Positions 8,335 through 16,740 of a stretch of DNA of 64,000 nt are shown one piece after another. Position numbers and translations under genes: made by a program. Source of the DNA: Sulfuricurvum sp. (GTDB lineage Bacteria; Campylobacterota; Campylobacteria; Campylobacterales; Sulfurimonadaceae); NCBI GenBank assembly GCA_030696775.1, contig JAUYRN010000031.1:365183-429182 (forward strand). Reading direction: 5' to 3'. The notes below the pieces were generated by a model, which saw nothing but the letters and a program-made list of their open reading frames with translations, had not been told where the DNA came from and did no database searches. Position 1 is the stretch's first letter, and every line of letters begins with the position of its first letter.

Positions 8335-9885
8335 ATGAAACAAAAGTTTTTAGGATCGATCGTCGCTGCAGCGCTCCTCTCTACAACTGTAATCGCTGAT
8401 GATACACTCATGCAGCGGTTTGATAAAATGGAAAAAGAGATGGCAGCTCTCAAAGCCGAGATAAACTCTCTCAAAGCAGAAAAAGCGGTATCTGCTCAAA
8501 AAACAGCCATTGTTGCAGCACCTGTAAGTGAGAAAACAGCCGTAACTTCCAATGAGGATGTTGCGAAAGAGATCGATGACATTAAAGATCAGTTGAGCAG
8601 TATCAATAAAAAAACGAATGGAAATAATCTCAAATTCGGCGTTGATTTCCGGACCAGTGTGGATAATCTCCAATACACAATGGCAGATGGAAGCAAACAA
8701 AAAAATGATGCTTTATTTAGCAACCGCTTATGGCTCAATATGAACTATGCTGCAACCAAAAATCTCAGTTTTACAGGGCAACTTGCTTATAATAAAACAT
8801 TCGGTGATCGTTCAAAATCACCGGATGGTGCACTCAGTGCATATGATGGATTTGATTGGATTAGCAGTGAGTCAGCGCACGATGATACTCTTCGTGTTCG
8901 CTCTGCGTACTTCTTTTATCAAGACGACGAGTTTGCAGGACTGGATGTCCCATGGACAGTAAGTATCGGTCGTCGACCTTCTACCGAGGGTCACCTCATC
9001 AACTTGCGTGATGATGTCAAAGCTTCTTCCCCCCTTGCCCATACTATCAATGTTGAGTTTGATGGAGCAAGTGCCAAATTCGGAATGGAAGAAATTACAG
9101 GCTTAAACGGCTCATACTTCAAATTGTGTGCCGGTCGTGGGATGAGCAATGCTGAGCCTCGATTTAACTCAGCCCCGTATGCACACAGTACTGATCTACA
9201 AACTAATAATATTGATATGATCGGAATCATTGTTGTCCCTTACGACGATAAACAATACAGCAGTGGATTCCAATATACTTATGCCAATAATTTAATTGAT
9301 ATGGTTAGCCCAACAGATCCTACCTTAGGCATGTCAACTGTTGGAGGTCTTCACACCGCGACTGCTTTCGCAATGGTCAATGGAATTGGAGATGGATGGA
9401 GTGAATTTCTGGATGATACAACCATTTTTGTAAGTGGTGCAATGTCTAAAACAGATCCATATGCAGGTCATCTAGGAATGCTAGGTTCAATGGAGAGTAA
9501 AACTGGATATAGCTATTGGATAGGGACACAGTTTCCATCCCTTATCAGTGATGAAGGCCGATGGGGGGTTGAGTTCAACCATGGCTCACAATACTGGCGT
9601 CCAATTACGTATGGTGAAGATACTTTAATCGGTTCTAAAATCGCTGCTCGCGGAGATGCATACGAACTTTACTTCACAGAGCCTCTTGTCAAAGACATTC
9701 TTACATTCCAACTTCGCTATACCTATATTAACTATGATTACAGTGGAAGCAATGGGTTCTTTGGCAATACTACAGGTACTCCAATGGCAATTGCCCCAGT
9801 AATGATGACACCAATGGGGGATATAGCATCACAAATTGTTGATCATGCGCAAGACATTCGCGCCTATATTCGTTATAAATTCTAA
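8335..9885 (+). CDS. Outer-membrane porin-like protein (DUF3373 type)
   Basis: The 516-residue protein begins with a signal peptide (MKQKFLGSIVAAALLSTTVIA), then a short coiled coil (about residues 22-55, MEKEMAALKAEINSLKAEK) and a low-complexity linker. A long beta-rich region follows and ends in an aromatic residue (AYIRYKF), as in outer-membrane beta barrels. The N-terminal coiled coil plus SNRLWLNMNYAATKNLSFTGQLAYNK resembles the DUF3373 family common in Sulfurimonas and relatives. The substrate is unknown. It appears to be a monocistronic gene with its own promoter and a hairpin after it. Confidence 0.75.
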   Translation: MKQKFLGSIVAAALLSTTVIADDTLMQRFDKMEKEMAALKAEINSLKAEKAVSAQKTAIVAAPVSEKTAVTSNEDVAKEIDDIKDQLSSINKKTNGNNLKFGVDFRTSVDNLQYTMADGSKQKNDALFSNRLWLNMNYAATKNLSFTGQLAYNKTFGDRSKSPDGALSAYDGFDWISSESAHDDTLRVRSAYFFYQDDEFAGLDVPWTVSIGRRPSTEGHLINLRDDVKASSPLAHTINVEFDGASAKFGMEEITGLNGSYFKLCAGRGMSNAEPRFNSAPYAHSTDLQTNNIDMIGIIVVPYDDKQYSSGFQYTYANNLIDMVSPTDPTLGMSTVGGLHTATAFAMVNGIGDGWSEFLDDTTIFVSGAMSKTDPYAGHLGMLGSMESKTGYSYWIGTQFPSLISDEGRWGVEFNHGSQYWRPITYGEDTLIGSKIAARGDAYELYFTEPLVKDILTFQLRYTYINYDYSGSNGFFGNTTGTPMAIAPVMMTPMGDIASQIVDHAQDIRAYIRYKF

Positions 9886-9889
9886 ACAC

Positions 9890-9921
9890 TTTGTCATCCC
9901 AGCGAAAGCGGGAATGACAAA
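9890..9921. terminator. Hairpin between porin and bcp
   Basis: The inverted repeat has arms TTTGTCATCCC and GGGAATGACAAA around AGCGAAAGC, with one unpaired A. It lies between convergent genes and could end both. The core, GTCAT plus GCGAAAGCGGGAATGAC, is the type of dispersed repeat seen in many proteobacterial genomes. Confidence 0.6.
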
Positions 9922-9924
9922 TGC

Positions 9925-10392
9925 TTACCCTTGTAATCTCACCAACTCTTCTTTTACTTTCAAGACATGATCTTTTACTTTTACGTTCGTCCACATCGCT
10001 TTTACAATCCCTTTTGGATCGATGATGTACGTTGAGCGAACAATCCCCATGTACTCTTTGCCATAGTTCTTTTTCATTGCCCATACGCCGTAAGCTTGCA
10101 TCATTTGCGTGGTTGGATCACTGAGCAATGTAATACCGAGATTTTGTTTCTCGATAAAGTTGCGATGGGCTTTGGTACTGTCGGCACTCACACCTAAAAT
10201 AATCGCTCCCATATCATCGTATTCATCCACAGACGCCGTAAACTCACACGCTTCAGTCGTACAACCGGGAGTTGAATCTTTCGGATAAAAATAAAGGACA
10301 ATCCATTTACCGCGTAAATCGCGTAGACAAATCTCTACGTCGTCTTGGTTACTTAAACAAAAATCGGGGGCGGTGCTTTCTAGTTCTAACAT
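9925..10392 (-). CDS. bcp: Thiol peroxidase of the Bcp/PrxQ type
   Basis: Peroxiredoxin that reduces peroxides with electrons from thioredoxin; trxA and trxB are also in this window. The product has 155 residues when started at the ATG at 10392 (GGA Shine-Dalgarno, MLELESTAPDF). The peroxidatic Cys44 in PKDSTPGCTTEACEF is followed by a second Cys49, the spacing of atypical two-Cys Bcp enzymes. The open frame upstream of this start runs into a dispersed repeat and is not likely translated. Confidence 0.94.
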   Translation of the reverse strand: MLELESTAPDFCLSNQDDVEICLRDLRGKWIVLYFYPKDSTPGCTTEACEFTASVDEYDDMGAIILGVSADSTKAHRNFIEKQNLGITLLSDPTTQMMQAYGVWAMKKNYGKEYMGIVRSTYIIDPKGIVKAMWTNVKVKDHVLKVKEELVRLQG

Positions 10393-10416
10393 TTTTAATT
10401 TCCTTGTTATTATTTT

Positions 10417-10518
10417 AACGCCATCAGAATGCATCCCGATTGGCTACGTTAACACTGGGTTTTACCCGCAAGGGGCACAATGACTTCGGCAGTAAGCCCA
10501 AAATCGCTTGCGATTTTT
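10417..10518 (-). repeat. Dispersed structured intergenic element, copy R2
   Basis: Read on the minus strand, this copy starts with an AATCGC-AA-GCGATT hairpin, then GGGCTTACTGCCGAAG, then AGTGTTAACGTAGCCAATCG and a final hairpin closing with GATGGCGTT. GGGC pairs with a GCCC further on. It lies directly upstream of bcp. R3 is its closest relative: the two share the 18 bases from the conserved loop onward (TGCCGAAGTCATTGTGCC). Confidence 0.8.
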
Positions 10519-10538
10519 AATCATATCGATAATGCACC

Positions 10539-10602
10539 CACAACACACCAAGAGCTCGATCGTTTGCCGAAGGGCAAAAACGAACGGAAGCGTCTTGTTG
10601 TG
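10539..10602. other. Extended imperfect inverted repeat
   Basis: CACAA and CAAGA on the left (10539-10553) pair with TCTTG and TTGTG on the right (10593-10602), leaving a 5-base bulge. Inside, CGTTTGCC and GGCAAAaACG pair around GAAG. The element occupies the gap between the aldehyde dehydrogenase and bcp. It contains the TGCCGAA string found in the R1-R5 loops and could be a diverged relative. Confidence 0.45.
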
Positions 10603-10619
10603 AGGGCGATTTTCTTTTG

Positions 10620-10647
10620 ATACTTTTCTTATGAAAAAGAAAAGTAT
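10620..10647 (-). terminator. Terminator-like hairpin after the aldehyde dehydrogenase gene
   Basis: A perfect 11-bp stem (ATACTTTTCTT with AAGAAAAGTAT) with a 6-base loop begins two bases after the stop codon of the minus-strand aldehyde dehydrogenase gene. The stem is AT-rich and is followed by TCAAAAG and TTTTC rather than a strict T tract, so termination strength is uncertain. Confidence 0.5.
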
Positions 10648-10648
10648 A

Positions 10649-12064
10649 TTAAAGTATCACAACCGATTTAATTTCCGTAAACTCCTCGATAGCAAAGAGT
10701 GGACCTTCACGCCCTACTCCACTGAGCTTCACTCCGCCATACGGCTGAATGTCAAAACGAAGTGTGGGCATATCGTTGATGACAACACCGCCGGCATCGA
10801 GCTCTTCTATTGCTTGAGTGGCATGAGCAAGGTTGTTGGTAAATATGGAAAACTGCAATCCATACGGAGAGTTATTCATTCTCACGATTGCATCATCGAT
10901 TCCATCGACTTTTACCAAACTAACGATTGGGGCAAAAACCTCTTCGCAGACGATTTTCATGTTCTCCGTCACATCCGCCATTACACACGGATAAAAGATA
11001 CGTCCCTCACATCGTGGCTGTGTCAATGCACGTGCCCCCTCTGTAATGGCGCTCTCTACCCAACTCATTGCACGAAGTGCTGCTTCATCATTGATAAGAG
11101 GTCCAAGAAAGGTATCCTCATTATAGGGAGAACCCACAATCAGCTTGACTGTTGCTTCTGCCATTTTGGTAGAAAATTCATCGTACACAGAACTATCAAC
11201 ATAAATACGCTGAAGCGAGATACACACCTGCCCTGAGTTCACAAATGCTCCAATGGCACAGCGCGATGCGGCATAATCCAAATCAGCACTGCCATCGACG
11301 TAGGTCGCTGCATTACCACCAAGCTCCAAAGAAACTTTTTTAATCCCTGCACTTTTTGTAATGATGTTTCCCACCCCAACGGAACCTGTAAAACTAATGA
11401 CTCTGGGGATATCACTCCCTACTAACGTACTTCCAACTTCCGCATCACCGTAAACGACACTCAGCGCATCTTTGGTCGCATAGGGACTTTCGATAAATAG
11501 TTTCGCCAGCTTGTACGCACAAAGAGGCGCTTCGGGAGTGGGTTTAAGCACAACGGCATTCCCTGCTACCAATGCGGGAGCGAGTTTATGCGCGACAAGA
11601 TTGAGCGGAAAATTAAACGGGGTAATCGCTACGACAACACCACACGGAACTCTATGCCAATACGCGTGTGCTTTTCGTCCGCTTGGCATTGCATCGGTAT
11701 TAATCGTCTCACCATGCATTGTACGCATTGTTTCGGCAGAAAGAGTAATAGTTTCGATACAGCGATCGACTTCTATACGTGCATAGGCAATCGGTTTACC
11801 TACCTCATCACACAAAACACGTGCAAACTCTTCACGCTGTACTCTAAGTTTGCTTGCGACATCCGTGAGCCATGAACATCGTTGATGAAGTGGAACTTTT
11901 TTGGCAGTTTTAGCTGCATTTTGTGCAACATTCAGCGCTTGACGAGCATCATCCGCATTGCATACCGATGAACGAGACACAACTCTCCCATCATACGGAC
12001 TCAATCGTTCCATCATATTATCGCGTTTGATTTCTTCTGATCCCATCCAAACATGCGCATCCAT
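10649..12064 (-). CDS. NAD(P)-dependent aldehyde dehydrogenase
   Basis: The 471-residue cytoplasmic enzyme oxidises an aldehyde to an acid. Visible family motifs are ITPFNFPLNLVAHKLAPALVAGNAVVLKP (cofactor binding), SFTGSVGVG, the general-base Glu in SLELGGNAATYV and the catalytic Cys in NSGQVCISLQRIYV. The closest functional types I can suggest are lactaldehyde dehydrogenase or non-phosphorylating glyceraldehyde-3-phosphate dehydrogenase, but the substrate cannot be read from sequence. It stands alone with its own -10 box and terminator-like hairpin. Confidence 0.87.
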   Translation of the reverse strand: MDAHVWMGSEEIKRDNMMERLSPYDGRVVSRSSVCNADDARQALNVAQNAAKTAKKVPLHQRCSWLTDVASKLRVQREEFARVLCDEVGKPIAYARIEVDRCIETITLSAETMRTMHGETINTDAMPSGRKAHAYWHRVPCGVVVAITPFNFPLNLVAHKLAPALVAGNAVVLKPTPEAPLCAYKLAKLFIESPYATKDALSVVYGDAEVGSTLVGSDIPRVISFTGSVGVGNIITKSAGIKKVSLELGGNAATYVDGSADLDYAASRCAIGAFVNSGQVCISLQRIYVDSSVYDEFSTKMAEATVKLIVGSPYNEDTFLGPLINDEAALRAMSWVESAITEGARALTQPRCEGRIFYPCVMADVTENMKIVCEEVFAPIVSLVKVDGIDDAIVRMNNSPYGLQFSIFTNNLAHATQAIEELDAGGVVINDMPTLRFDIQPYGGVKLSGVGREGPLFAIEEFTEIKSVVIL

Positions 12065-12094
12065 ACATCAGCCTCATAGGTAAATTATTCTTTT

Positions 12095-12100
12095 ATTATA
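12095..12100 (-). promoter_or_regulatory. -10 box of the aldehyde dehydrogenase gene
   Basis: A perfect TATAAT is read on the minus strand 30 bases upstream of the start codon. A TGAGG Shine-Dalgarno lies in the short leader. Confidence 0.5.
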
Positions 12101-12196
12101 CAAATCATCACCTAAAAAGAGAAAGATGCACTCACTTTAAGGCGTTTTTTGTTGGATATGTTTTAGAATATCCCCATATTTATCAAAGGGACAATA

Positions 12197-12643
12197 ATGA
12201 ACTTGACCATAACAGACGGTGTTTTAGGGGTACGCCCTCCAGTGACTAAACCTCATCCGGGATTTTTTTTCCAAGTAGGGGAAGAGCGTTTTCGAAAACT
12301 GGTTGACGATCATTATGAAATGATCCGTACCAGCGATATTGCCTTTTTATTTCCGGTTAATGATGAAGAGGATTTCAGTACAGCCAAAAAACATGCTGCA
12401 GATTTTTTGATCCAAATTTGCGGAGGACCTGATTATTTTGCACAAAGCCGTGGTGAGCCTCGTATGGTTGGACGCCATGCACCGTTCCGAATCGATGAAA
12501 ACGGACGTCGTCGCTGGCTCGAGTTTTATGCTGTCTTGCTTCCGGCGCTCGAAGCGGAGGGGATCAGTCCTGAATACATTCAGTCGTTTTGGGATTATCT
12601 TGACGTTTTTTCAGTCTGGATGGTCAATACACCAGTGCATTAA
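12197..12643 (+). CDS. Truncated hemoglobin-like globin
   Basis: The 148-residue heme protein has a 2-on-2 globin appearance: an N-terminal extension, then FFFQVGEERFRKLVDDHYEMI, the mid-region ICGGPDYF and the proximal His94 in MVGRHAPFRID, close to the RHxPF pattern of group II truncated hemoglobins. Such proteins handle oxygen, nitric oxide or reactive nitrogen species. The start has AAAGGGACA as Shine-Dalgarno and a TAGAAT -10 candidate upstream. No redox partner is adjacent. Confidence 0.85.
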   Translation: MNLTITDGVLGVRPPVTKPHPGFFFQVGEERFRKLVDDHYEMIRTSDIAFLFPVNDEEDFSTAKKHAADFLIQICGGPDYFAQSRGEPRMVGRHAPFRIDENGRRRWLEFYAVLLPALEAEGISPEYIQSFWDYLDVFSVWMVNTPVH

Positions 12644-12650
12644 ATTTATT

Positions 12651-12848
12651 TCAATATGAAGCACGCAAGCGTGCGCTGGGCTTACTGCCGAAGTCATTGT
12701 GCCCCTTGAGGGTAAAACTTAGCCTTAGCGTAGCCACCGGGACGTGTTCCGATGGCGTTATAAGCTTGGAACGAAAGTTATCCAGTGAAGAAACTTCAGC
12801 CATACCAGACACACTCAATAAAACAGCCAATACAAGTATTCGTAACAT
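12651..12848 (-). pseudogene. Truncated exported-peptide gene fused to repeat R3
   Basis: A 65-residue frame begins with a convincing signal peptide (MLRILVLAVLLSVSGMAEV) but continues into copy R3 of the dispersed repeat and stops just past it, so about 45 residues are repeat-encoded. A TATAAT on the minus strand (12874-12879) provides a promoter. The simplest reading is a periplasmic protein gene whose 3' part was lost when the repeat arrived. A functional short peptide is also possible. Confidence 0.45.
12661..12763 (+). repeat. Dispersed structured intergenic element, copy R3
   Basis: The copy starts with a GCACGC-AA-GCGTGC hairpin, then GGGCTTACTGCCGAAG, with GGGC pairing to a GCCC downstream. 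CTTAGCGTAGCCACCGGG follows, then a last hairpin closed by GCC/GGC (GTTCCGATGGCGTT). The first hairpin has the same shape as in R2 and R5 but different bases on both arms. Confidence 0.8.
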
Positions 12849-12910
12849 AATTAGAGCAGCTTTTTTTTAGAGAATTATACCGCTTAATCAATGTTAAATG
12901 GCATCTGCGC

Positions 12911-12916
12911 TAGAAT
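12911..12916 (+). promoter_or_regulatory. -10 box of ilvE
   Basis: TAGAAT lies 30 bases upstream of the ilvE ATG, with a GGAG Shine-Dalgarno between them. The -35 is not recognisable. Confidence 0.45.
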
Positions 12917-12946
12917 CACCTAATTTTTATTTTGGAGATTTTCACT

Positions 12947-13867
12947 ATGAACGAAGCCAAAAATATTTGGATGAATGGAAAACTAGTACCTTGGAATGAC
13001 GCAAAGATCCACGTCCTTTCTCATACGCTCCACTACGGTAACGGCGCCATCGAGGGGACGAAAGTCTATAAAACTCCAAAAGGGTATGCTATTTTTCGTC
13101 TAAACGATCATACAAAACGTTTGATCGAATCGGCAAAAATGACACTCATAACGGTTCCATATACTCTTGAAGAACTCAACCAAGCACAAATTGATCTCAT
13201 TAAATCCAATGATTTTACGGGTGAAAATGTCTATCTTCGTCCTATTGTCTATTTAGGATATGGCGTTATGGGGATTTATCATAAAGAAGCTCCTGTTGAA
13301 GTTGCTGTTGCTGCATGGGAATGGGGCGCTTATTTGGGTGAAGAGGGGATGAAGCGTGGTATTCGTCTTAAAATCTCTTCATTCAGCCGTCCAAACAACA
13401 AATCCAATATGGGTAAAGCAAAAGCTGTCGCTAACTATCTCAACTCTCAAATGGCAAAATTTGAAGCAGTAGAAGCCGGTTACGATGAAGCACTTCTTCT
13501 GGATGATGAAGGTTATGTTGCGGAAGCCAGCGGAGCGTCGTTTTTCATGATAAAAGACGGTGAAATCATTACTCCGCCAAACGATAACTCTCTCGCATCC
13601 ATCACCCAAAAAACGGTCATCGAAATGGCAGAAAAAATGGGAATGAAAGTAACTCGTCGCAAAATCACACGTGAAGAAATTTATGTTGCAGATGAAGCAT
13701 TCCTCACAGGCACTGCAGCAGAACTCACTCCTGTTCGCGAAGTAGATGCACGCGTGTTGGGTGCAGGCGGACGTGGTCCAATCACTGAAAAACTGCAAAG
13801 CAGCTATTTCGACATCGTATACGGACGTAATCCTGATTACGATCACTACTTGACCTATATAGATTAA
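12947..13867 (+). CDS. ilvE: Branched-chain amino acid aminotransferase
   Basis: PLP-dependent class IV aminotransferase that performs the last step of leucine, isoleucine and valine synthesis. The product has 306 residues from the ATG at 12947 (MNEAKNIWMNGKLVPW), chosen over an in-frame TTG because of the GGAG site 8 bases before it. The PLP lysine is most likely Lys159 in GKAKAVANYLNS. The segments HTLHYGNGAIEG, YDEALLLDDEGYVAEASGAS and FLTGTAAELTPV match the family. Repeats R3 and R4 flank the gene. Confidence 0.95.
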   Translation: MNEAKNIWMNGKLVPWNDAKIHVLSHTLHYGNGAIEGTKVYKTPKGYAIFRLNDHTKRLIESAKMTLITVPYTLEELNQAQIDLIKSNDFTGENVYLRPIVYLGYGVMGIYHKEAPVEVAVAAWEWGAYLGEEGMKRGIRLKISSFSRPNNKSNMGKAKAVANYLNSQMAKFEAVEAGYDEALLLDDEGYVAEASGASFFMIKDGEIITPPNDNSLASITQKTVIEMAEKMGMKVTRRKITREEIYVADEAFLTGTAAELTPVREVDARVLGAGGRGPITEKLQSSYFDIVYGRNPDYDHYLTYID

Positions 13868-13871
13868 AATG

Positions 13872-13945
13872 TTGCTGGGCTTCCTGCCGAAGGAAACTTA
13901 GCGTTAGCGTAGCCAATCGGGATGTATTCCGATGGCGTTTATTAA
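13872..13945 (+). repeat. Dispersed structured intergenic element, copy R4
   Basis: The shortest copy. It lacks the first hairpin and has GGGC, then TTCC-TGCCGAA-GGAA, then TTAGCGTTAGCGTAGCCA and a near-perfect third hairpin pairing GCC/GGC and ATCGG/CCGAT. It lies between ilvE and the HflK-like gene and shows the cleanest form of the second and third hairpins. Confidence 0.8.
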
Positions 13946-13966
13946 ATTAACAAAAAGGTACACCTC

Positions 13967-15010
13967 GTGGCAACTGATATGAACGATTATTTTAATAAGA
14001 AAAAAAGTGAAGAAAAGAAGAGCGATGGAGGATTTACTCCTCCAAAACCTCCTAAAATTGACTTCAATATGAATCCTCAAAAAGCGGGTATACTTTGGCT
14101 CATTGGAGGATTTATCGTCCTCATATTTTTGGCAAAACCATTTATTATCATTAACGAAGGTGAACGCGGAATTCTCTCTACCAACGGTAAATACAGCGAT
14201 AACGCATTAATGCCTGGACTTCATTTTCTCCTTCCTGTTATTCAAAATGTCTATATTGTGGATACAAAAGTACGTATTATCAACTATGCGGATAAAATCG
14301 ATCGTGCGTCAACCGCAGGAGATGGAATTTTACTGAAACCCGCTATCACTGTCTTAGATAAACGTGGACTTCCGGTATCCATCGATATGACAGTCCAATA
14401 TCGTCTTAATGCCCAACTAGCAGCTCAAACCATCTCCAACTGGGGTTTCAGCTGGGAAGATAAAATTATCGATCCTGTAGCTCGTGATGTCGTACGTAAT
14501 GTTATCGGTCAGTACGATGCAGAGACTTTGCCGATTATGCGAAATGCAATTGCCCAAAAAATCGAAGCAGGTATTCGAGATAATGTTAATCGCCAAAAAA
14601 ATGGTCCTGCTGATCTCGAATCAATCCAATTGCGCGAAATTGGTCTTCCTCAAAAAGTGAAAGATCAAATCGAGCGCGTTCAGGTCGCTAAACAAGAAGT
14701 TGAAAAAGCACAGCAAGACGTTGAGCGTGCAAAACAAGAAGCGTTCAAAAAAGAGACAGAAGCGCAAGGTACGGCGAATGCCCTTACTATCGAAGCTAAA
14801 GCTCAAGCTCAAGCCAACCACCTCGTAGGACAGTCACTCACACCGGGCTTGCTCAAGTTGGAACAAATCAAAGTGCAAGGCAAATTTAACGATGCTCTCA
14901 AAGAGAACAAAGACGCGAAAATTTTCCTCACACCTGGTGGCTCAACTCCAAATATCTGGCTTGATACTAAATCAGGGGATAGCCAAAAAATTACTTCAAC
15001 AGGGAAATAA
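13967..15010 (+). CDS. Membrane-anchored SPFH/Band 7 protein (HflK/prohibitin-like)
   Basis: The 347-residue protein has a short Lys-rich cytoplasmic N-terminus and one transmembrane helix (about residues 42-60, AGILWLIGGFIVLIFLA). An SPFH domain follows (INEGERGILSTNGKY to IQLREIGLPQKVKDQIE), then a coiled coil rich in Glu, Lys and Gln. Proteins of this family scaffold membrane proteases or organise membrane microdomains. No HflC partner is adjacent, so it may act as a homo-oligomer. The start is GTG with AAGGT upstream; an in-frame ATG lies four codons further on. Confidence 0.85.
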   Translation: MATDMNDYFNKKKSEEKKSDGGFTPPKPPKIDFNMNPQKAGILWLIGGFIVLIFLAKPFIIINEGERGILSTNGKYSDNALMPGLHFLLPVIQNVYIVDTKVRIINYADKIDRASTAGDGILLKPAITVLDKRGLPVSIDMTVQYRLNAQLAAQTISNWGFSWEDKIIDPVARDVVRNVIGQYDAETLPIMRNAIAQKIEAGIRDNVNRQKNGPADLESIQLREIGLPQKVKDQIERVQVAKQEVEKAQQDVERAKQEAFKKETEAQGTANALTIEAKAQAQANHLVGQSLTPGLLKLEQIKVQGKFNDALKENKDAKIFLTPGGSTPNIWLDTKSGDSQKITSTGK

Positions 15011-15013
15011 TTG

Positions 15014-15688
15014 ATGAATCTCGATCAAATCGACTGGGCAAAGTCTGATCTTCTCCCTGTCATCGTCCAAGACTCCACAACGCTGGAAATCTTGATGATG
15101 GCGTACATGAACCGTGAATCGTTGGAACTTTCCCTCTCTACGAAAGTTGCACACTATTTTTCACGCTCAAAACAGCGCTTATGGAAAAAAGGTGAAAGCA
15201 GCGGTCATCTTCAACACATCGAACGATTTTTACTCGATTGCGACAACGATACTCTCCTGATCATGGTACGCCAAGAGGGTGTTGCATGTCACACAGGGCG
15301 CAAATCGTGTTTCTTTACTGATATCGAATCTGGAGCTATTATCAGTGAGCCTGAAATTGATACGGTAAGCACCTATGGAATTATCGATGAACTCTACCAC
15401 ACTATTTTAAGCCGTAAAAACAGTGACCCAAAAAGCTCATGGACAGCAAAACTTCTTAGCAGCGGCGACAATGCTATTTTGAAAAAAGTAGTTGAAGAAG
15501 CGGGTGAGTTTGCCTTTGCTGTCAAAGACAACAATGAAGATGAAATTATTTACGAATGTGCCGATTTAGTCTATCATGTCTTGGTAGCACTAGGACACAA
15601 AAATATTTCTCCCGATCGTGTCAAACAAGAGCTTGCCCGAAGATCAGGGGTAAGTGGAATCGCAGAGAAAAACTCTAGGACCAAATGA
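15014..15688 (+). CDS. hisI: Bifunctional phosphoribosyl-AMP cyclohydrolase / phosphoribosyl-ATP pyrophosphohydrolase
   Basis: Carries steps 2 and 3 of histidine synthesis on one chain of 224 residues, often called hisIE. The N-terminal HisI domain has LMMAYMNRESLELS, the W-K-GE-S-GH segment and the zinc-binding CDNDTLLIMVRQEGVACHTGRKSCFF. The C-terminal HisE domain has SWTAKLLSSGDNAILKKVVEEAGE and the metal-binding acidic pattern NNEDEIIYECADLVYH. The ATG is chosen over an adjacent TTG. It overlaps the next gene by 4 bases. Confidence 0.95.
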   Translation: MNLDQIDWAKSDLLPVIVQDSTTLEILMMAYMNRESLELSLSTKVAHYFSRSKQRLWKKGESSGHLQHIERFLLDCDNDTLLIMVRQEGVACHTGRKSCFFTDIESGAIISEPEIDTVSTYGIIDELYHTILSRKNSDPKSSWTAKLLSSGDNAILKKVVEEAGEFAFAVKDNNEDEIIYECADLVYHVLVALGHKNISPDRVKQELARRSGVSGIAEKNSRTK

Positions 15689-16203
15689 AAACTCAACTGC
15701 TTCACTTTATTCATACCTTAGCTCTTTATGACTACCTCCTTTTTGGAGGAATCCTTTTTTTCTTTTTTCTTTTTCTTATCTTGGCAGTACTGTTTCATCA
15801 CAAGCTCACCCTTGCTATCAGTCTTATCCTCAGCGCATTTCTTCTTCTATTAGGTGCTCCGCTGGGTGGCTATCTTCTTTTACATAAATACGTCTACAAA
15901 CATACGATTACCCTTACTACCGTCCAAGATCTCGAATTTACTGAAGCTCTGCTGTTAAAAGGCGATATCACCAATACATCCAATCAAAGCTTCAAAGAAT
16001 GTACCATTTATTTCGGTGTATCAAAGACATCCTCCATACAAGTACTCAACGATAAGGTTTATCCTTATTTACCCTTTCATCGTCAAACGCTCAGTATCAA
16101 GCAGCCTATAAAACCCAATAGTTCGGAGACGTTTAAAGTCTTAATTGAACCCTTTAGTTATCCAAAGAAATTTAGCGTTACAGCGTGGGGAGTTTGCAGA
16201 TGA
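15685..16203 (+). CDS. DUF2393 membrane-anchored protein, first copy
   Basis: The 172-residue protein has two N-terminal transmembrane segments (LLFGGILFFFFLFLILAVLF and ISLILSAFLLLLGAPLGGYLL) and a C-terminal extracytoplasmic beta-rich domain resembling the DUF2393 domain, which is largely restricted to Epsilonproteobacteria. Function unknown. It is translationally coupled to hisIE before it and to its paralog after it through ATGA overlaps. Confidence 0.8.
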   Translation: MKTQLLHFIHTLALYDYLLFGGILFFFFLFLILAVLFHHKLTLAISLILSAFLLLLGAPLGGYLLLHKYVYKHTITLTTVQDLEFTEALLLKGDITNTSNQSFKECTIYFGVSKTSSIQVLNDKVYPYLPFHRQTLSIKQPIKPNSSETFKVLIEPFSYPKKFSVTAWGVCR

Positions 16204-16736
16204 TGAATACTTATTTTACTTTTTGGCACTACGGGGCAGTTATTTTTTTTACAGCACTGCTAATTTTTCTCATTACAACAACGCTTCTGCAACCTAAATC
16301 AAATTCAAAAACTTCCATTATTATCACCTATATTCTTGTTATTCCAGGATTTATGTTTGGTACACTTTTAATTCTTGATAGTTACACCAAAAAAATAACC
16401 TTGTCTGACGTTAAGGATTATCGTTTTCTTGCGACAGAAAAAATATTTTTTATTGGATCCGTACGAAATAGCGGTAATTATACGATCGGGGAAGTAAGCG
16501 TAGAAATTAAAATAGTAAACAAAGACACTGCAGCTAAAAAAGGGGAACCTTCCTATCAGTCGAATGCATTTGCAGAACTCATCGGAGACGAAAGAGCTAA
16601 ACCTTCTTATCTAATCGTAACAGAAGTCGTTGCAACAAACTTAAAACCGGGGCAACGAAAAGATTTTCGAATTATTATGCGTCATCCTTCTTATTTCAGA
16701 GGGTACACAAGCTACGTTAGAGCGTATGGTCAGTAA
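16200..16736 (+). CDS. DUF2393 membrane-anchored protein, second copy
   Basis: A paralog of the preceding gene with the same plan: two transmembrane segments (AVIFFTALLIFLITTTLL and ITYILVIPGFMFGTLLIL), a KITLSDVKDYRFL motif and an extracytoplasmic domain. The product has 178 residues from the ATG at 16200, preceded by GGGGAG. The pair may form a heteromer. Function unknown. Confidence 0.8.
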   Translation: MMNTYFTFWHYGAVIFFTALLIFLITTTLLQPKSNSKTSIIITYILVIPGFMFGTLLILDSYTKKITLSDVKDYRFLATEKIFFIGSVRNSGNYTIGEVSVEIKIVNKDTAAKKGEPSYQSNAFAELIGDERAKPSYLIVTEVVATNLKPGQRKDFRIIMRHPSYFRGYTSYVRAYGQ

Positions 16737-16740
16737 GTTA

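Noticed and set aside
10631..11236. Open frame of 201 codons opposite the aldehyde dehydrogenase
   Set aside because: Antisense to a conserved enzyme, with no plausible ribosome site or family.
6046..13945. R1-R4 as a CRISPR array or integron attC array
   Set aside because: The copies are kilobases apart, in both orientations, with ordinary genes between them and no spacers, cas genes or integrase.
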